From assembly GCA_013397865.1 (NCBI GenBank), contig VZTI01001695.1:194379-258378 (forward strand): 64,000 nucleotides of DNA. Reading direction: 5' to 3'. The DNA comes from Struthidea cinerea (lineage: Eukaryota; Chordata; Aves; Passeriformes; Corcoracidae). A program made the position numbers and the translations under genes. The notes below the pieces were generated by a model that ran no database searches, was not told the DNA's origin, and saw nothing but the letters and a program-made list of their open reading frames with translations. This document shows, piece after piece, positions 59,853-64,000 of the stretch (its first letter is position 1; every line of letters begins with the position of its first letter).

Positions 59853-62800
59853 TTTATATGAATGTTCAGGATCAAAATGAAAATAAAGCCCCCAGAGTTT
59901 GGATCAGAAAGGACATCTTCCCCTCATCTAAGCTTCCGATGGCCTGATGGGCAAGGCGATGGGGATTTTATTTTTTACTGTTCTTGAAAGTCTGAAATGC
60001 ATCTCACTTTCTTTAGTCCTGTAAGCATTTAATTAATAAACTCCCTGCTTTTTTAAGGCAGTAACGCATTGCTGATGCCCTCTTGGGTCTCTTGGTCTTC
60101 CTCCCATGACAGTGCAATGTTTGAAATTCTCATCTTGTGCTGAAAGTCTTGTTTGTTATAATGGGATTAAGTGTGTTTATGCAACAGTGTTTATGCAACA
60201 GAGCAACATGGATGCTCCTATACCAACTGCTTCCCTTCTGGCATTGGTTGTCTTCCATGACAATGGCTCTCTTACAGACCTGTGTATCCATGTACTTCCA
60301 GCTTATGCCAAACGTGTGATGAAATGACCTGTAACAACACTTTGCAGTCCAAGCACTGTCTGTTTGGGATGGCATGCGAAAACAAATCCCAGGTGTACTG
60401 AGTATCCAGGGCTAGAATTGCTTTCCTTGTCACTGTAGATTTCTCTGTGGAAAGGGCCTCTGTGAAGGCGCTTGCAGGAACTTCTTGCTGCCATGCTGAG
60501 CACACCAGGAGACACAGACCTGGCAGGTGTGGTGCTCCTGGCCAGTGCGGTTCCAAGTGGCCCAGAGCAGGCCCCGTTGCTTCATTTCCCCACAGAGCAC
60601 ATCCCTTCACCCCACAGATGTAACCTGCTGCTCCATACCTGCTTGTGGCTGTCGTGTTGCCTTTTCCCTGTCATGGAGTCACTTCTGTTTCACTTTAGAA
60701 AATGGGTAGCAAGCATATGAAGAGATATTTTTTTGCTGCTAATGTCAGCACAGATGGGAGCACAGCCTCCCTGAGAAATCTACATTGGATGTATTCCACT
60801 AAATGTAGTGAGAGAGGGCTTTTTCAGGAGTATGTAGTTTGTGTGATTCATATTCTGATCAAAAAGATGGGACTTATGTATTTATATAGTTTTTTAAAAG
60901 TCAAATGACTTGTCTATTCTTGACACATGTTCAGTTGCTGGGCCATTGCTTCTGCACATGATTTGATCCTTGTATATTTTCAGTTGCATATGAGTCAAAA
61001 ACTTGTTCACAAATATTTTGATTTATCACATTAAAAAAGTCTCATTTTTGCAGTTGTATCATAACAAAGCTGCCCAGAAGAACAAGAGTTGCAGGAACAG
61101 GCCCTTTGTATGCGAACAAAATTCTAATATGCATTCTGCAGAACCTTTGGTAATAATATCCTAAATTATATGTGCTTAAAAGGATTTTTTTAGCATACTA
61201 AGAAGAATTAATAGCAAAAAAAAATGAATAAAGATAATTTTGGATTGATAACTAGTTTTTAAAATTTGCAATACAGTTTCTTTGACATGAAGTAATATCC
61301 TGAAGGAAGCTGATAGATACAAATCTCAGCAAAATACTAAGGAAGCTGCAACTGGCAATAATACTGGGATGGCTGAAAATCTTTATTATCTCTAGATCTA
61401 ATCTTTATTATGTCAAGATTCTGTGGGATCAAGAACAAATCAAAGGCAAATCCAATTGAACTTTAAACTAGTGACTTTTGCATGCTCAAGGGCAAACCTG
61501 ATAATCTAAGAAAACTGAGAAAAATAGGCTTTTTGTACTTTGAAAAATGCAGTAACTGGGTGTTGCAGGGCTTAAGGAAATGATATGGTTATCTCAGCTT
61601 GGGCTGAAATGTTTCCTTCAGTACAATTCCAACGATCTGCTTCCTTTCCCATGTCTGATTAAGATTGACTTTTTTCTACTTTTTAATAATAGGGAAGCAG
61701 AATATGTAAAAGAATGTGTAAAAACAAATCAAAATACATCACTGGCTGATCTTTCTATAATAATTAAACATCATAAGTAAAATCCACCATCTTTCCCCCT
61801 GTCATTGGTTCTTTGGGTCTACAAATGTTGAAGTGAAGGTAAGGGACTGATGAGGCTGATGGACAGTTGTCATCTAATCCTGACAGATCATCTGTCCACC
61901 TCCACTGAGGAGAGACTGAAGGCTGTTATCATTCCCCTGAGTTAAGCTAAATCCATGACACCAAACGGTATCTACATAATGTACAACAGTTGGGTTTCAC
62001 CATCACCTCCTATCTCATTTTCTTTTCTACTCTCCTCTTAGAGGTCTTTTTTCTGACCTTTGTGTGTGGGTGTTTTCCTAGGAGGTGTGACTGAGCTGAT
62101 TAAGGCTGTGGCATGTCTTGTTTCCCTGCTGTGAACCCATGACTAAAAGGGCAGCTAAAAGCAGCATTGTAGTCATCAGACGCTGCTCGGAGTTTGCCAG
62201 ATTTTGGAGTGGCTGATAAGACCGTGTGCCGGGTCTGTCTTTTTCCATGTGCAAGCAAGTTGAAATAGAACAGAAGTTATGTTTCCTTTCTGATTTCCAT
62301 GCTTTTCTCCCCTTTGCTGGGTGGGTCTGGTTTGCTACAAGGATGTGGTACTGAGTTAGTGGTACTGATTTCAACTAACTGTAACTTCGGTGCTCTCTTT
62401 CACACACAGTGAAGTTTTCCCTTATAAAAACCTAAAGACTGTAGGGAAAGACAATGGAAAATCCTTTACTGTTCTGCTTAATGTGTTTTATTGTTTTTCC
62501 TTTTCTCCTAGTTAAGAAGAGTCAAAGCATTTTAATTTTCACTGGGAAACCAAGTGGATAGTTTGAAACTCTTAATCCAGATGTTATAGACCGTCATATT
62601 CAAATAAAGACTTCTGTCCCTCCATTTCTTTCAATCTTAATATACTTCCCTGGTCATTTGACAGACAAAAGCACACTGAGTGTTTGGGGAATGACCAAAC
62701 CACTTGGACATCTGCCTGGTTGGTATCCTACCATGGATTCTTCGTAAAACTTACTTTGTACCTCTGAATAGCAAGAACAATTTTATTCAATATCAAAAAA

Positions 62801-64000
62801 TGTTACATAATCTTAGACAAAAGTCAAATATCCTTATAGCAAATTTCTCCCAGCCCTAATCAGAGACCAAGATGTCTTCCATATGCAGGAATCTCCTCTA
62901 ACATTCATTTTTAAAATGCAGCAGACAGAAAGCAGGATCTAAGACTTTGCTCTCCACTATTTGAAGAATGGGACATAAATATATTACACAAATTTGAGGG
63001 ATTTTGTTTTTAGTTTAGCAAAAAATAAAGTTGTGCATCTTGCCATATGCAATGAAAGAAATAAACTCAGCTCTTTTTATAAAGCCAGTTTTCTGTGCCA
63101 GTTCAAGTGGACTAAATAGTAGTTTTCAGCTGCACTTGCACTTTGAATGGGCAGAGCTCAGAAGGGGTGGTTATGAAGGCACCACAAAGGAAACATAAAT
63201 GAATGGAAATATCACTACAAATAGCTACCTCCTTGAAATCCAGCATATATTTAGCTCCTAGGTTGTTTCTTTCTTTCACTAGTAGTGAAGGATAATGAGC
63301 TCCAGGGACTGCGGGAACCTGCAATTGAAACAGAACCGTAATATCTTGCAAAAATAACATTGAAAGGACAATGAAGGACCACACTTAATGGGAGAGGAAC
63401 TACCAATGTGACTATTTGGATGACAAAACTTGATGTCAAGACTCCTTAAATGACCTCCTTTGTCCTTGGCTAGGACTAATGTTTCATTTGAATGTTTTAT
63501 CTTGCCTGTGAACAATTATATTTATGAATTCTGAGAGCAGATCCAAAGTGCAGGGGCCACTACATGCAAAAGTCACAGTTCTTTCCCCTGTAGCCATCTG
63601 ACATCAAAATACAGCCAAAGAACCCAACAACCACTGGTCACACAAGCTGGAGTGGAGGGACTATAAGCAGCAGCAATACCCCTGCAGGAAATGTGATCCT
63701 AAAGCTAGTATTACTTGATTTGGGCGAAAAATGTTAAAACCGTTCACTCCCTTATGGTCTTGCTTGGCTTTAATTAAAAAGAGATTCAGCTGTCAGTAGG
63801 AAAGATCTGCTACGTGGCCTAAATGGAAGCCTGTCTTCTTGACCAGTAATAAAAAGCACATTTCTGCAGCGGGAGAAAAGCAGTCTTAGTTCTGTCATTC
63901 TTAAAGTGTAGTTCAGAGTGGACGTTGCAGCTGGTGCTGCTCTATTTGCACTGAGATCTCCATCCTCGCTTAACGCTGATGTGTGTACCTACAGTCTTAT
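59853..64000. other. Intergenic, 4.1 kb to window end
   Basis: No gene, RNA or transposon is recognised. It contains a perfect 14 bp tandem duplication at 60173-60200. No exon of a downstream neighbour can be supported. Confidence 0.7.
60173..60200. repeat. Perfect 14 bp tandem duplication
   Basis: GTGTTTATGCAACA occurs twice, head to tail without a gap, in otherwise unrepeated sequence. Confidence 0.9.

Noticed and set aside
59853..64000. Looked for the first exon or promoter of RYR2, the neighbour expected from human gene order.
   Set aside because: No coding start or CpG-rich promoter with the expected protein beginning is visible; it must lie further right, if synteny holds.

Overview
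This is a 64 kb piece of a bird nuclear genome. Four things point to a bird: vertebrate-type split exons with consensus splice sites, CR1 LINE 3' ends (the commonest avian transposon), long terminal repeats of avian endogenous-retrovirus types (ERVL-like, plus a 367 bp LTR with 6 bp target duplications), and compact introns. I cannot name the species. The order of genes around it in human would put this window between the body of MTR and RYR2, but no RYR2 exon is visible.

The only protein-coding gene I can support is MTR, cobalamin-dependent methionine synthase, on the + strand. It runs from inside an intron at the left edge to a stop codon at 38605-38607. I resolved 26 coding exons (2499-38607). 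They add up to 3132 nt, or 1043 residues plus a stop, with every splice phase matching, and correspond to residues 224-1265 of the 1265-residue human protein. The first part of the homocysteine domain (about 223 residues, probably seven exons) lies left of the window. Zinc ligands (Cys260, Cys323, Cys324), the cobalamin motif DxHxxG-41-SxL-26-GG with His785, and the AdoMet motif RGVVGFWP are all intact, so the gene looks functional. Within the cell the enzyme takes a methyl group from 5-methyltetrahydrofolate via cobalamin to homocysteine, giving methionine and tetrahydrofolate. The C-terminal part binds AdoMet and methionine synthase reductase for reactivation.

Layout: 1-2498 is intron with an ERVL-type LTR; 2499-14592 holds the homocysteine and folate modules; 17539-29418 the cobalamin module; 30186-38607 the activation module; 38608 to about 39850 the 3' UTR with two poly(A) signals; 39.9-64 kb is intergenic, with one CR1 fragment, one solo LTR, a CpG-dense patch near 44 kb and otherwise nothing I recognise.

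Points worth a second look: a GC-AG intron (19074-22703), tandem competing donors at the first exon, two equal-length solo LTRs with different perfect 6 bp target duplications, complementary CA-rich and GT-rich intronic tracts that could pair in the pre-mRNA, an old local duplication in one intron, and a Glu at the site of the human Asp919Gly polymorphism. I found no previously undescribed biological system. Residue numbers use the human protein, aligned from memory.
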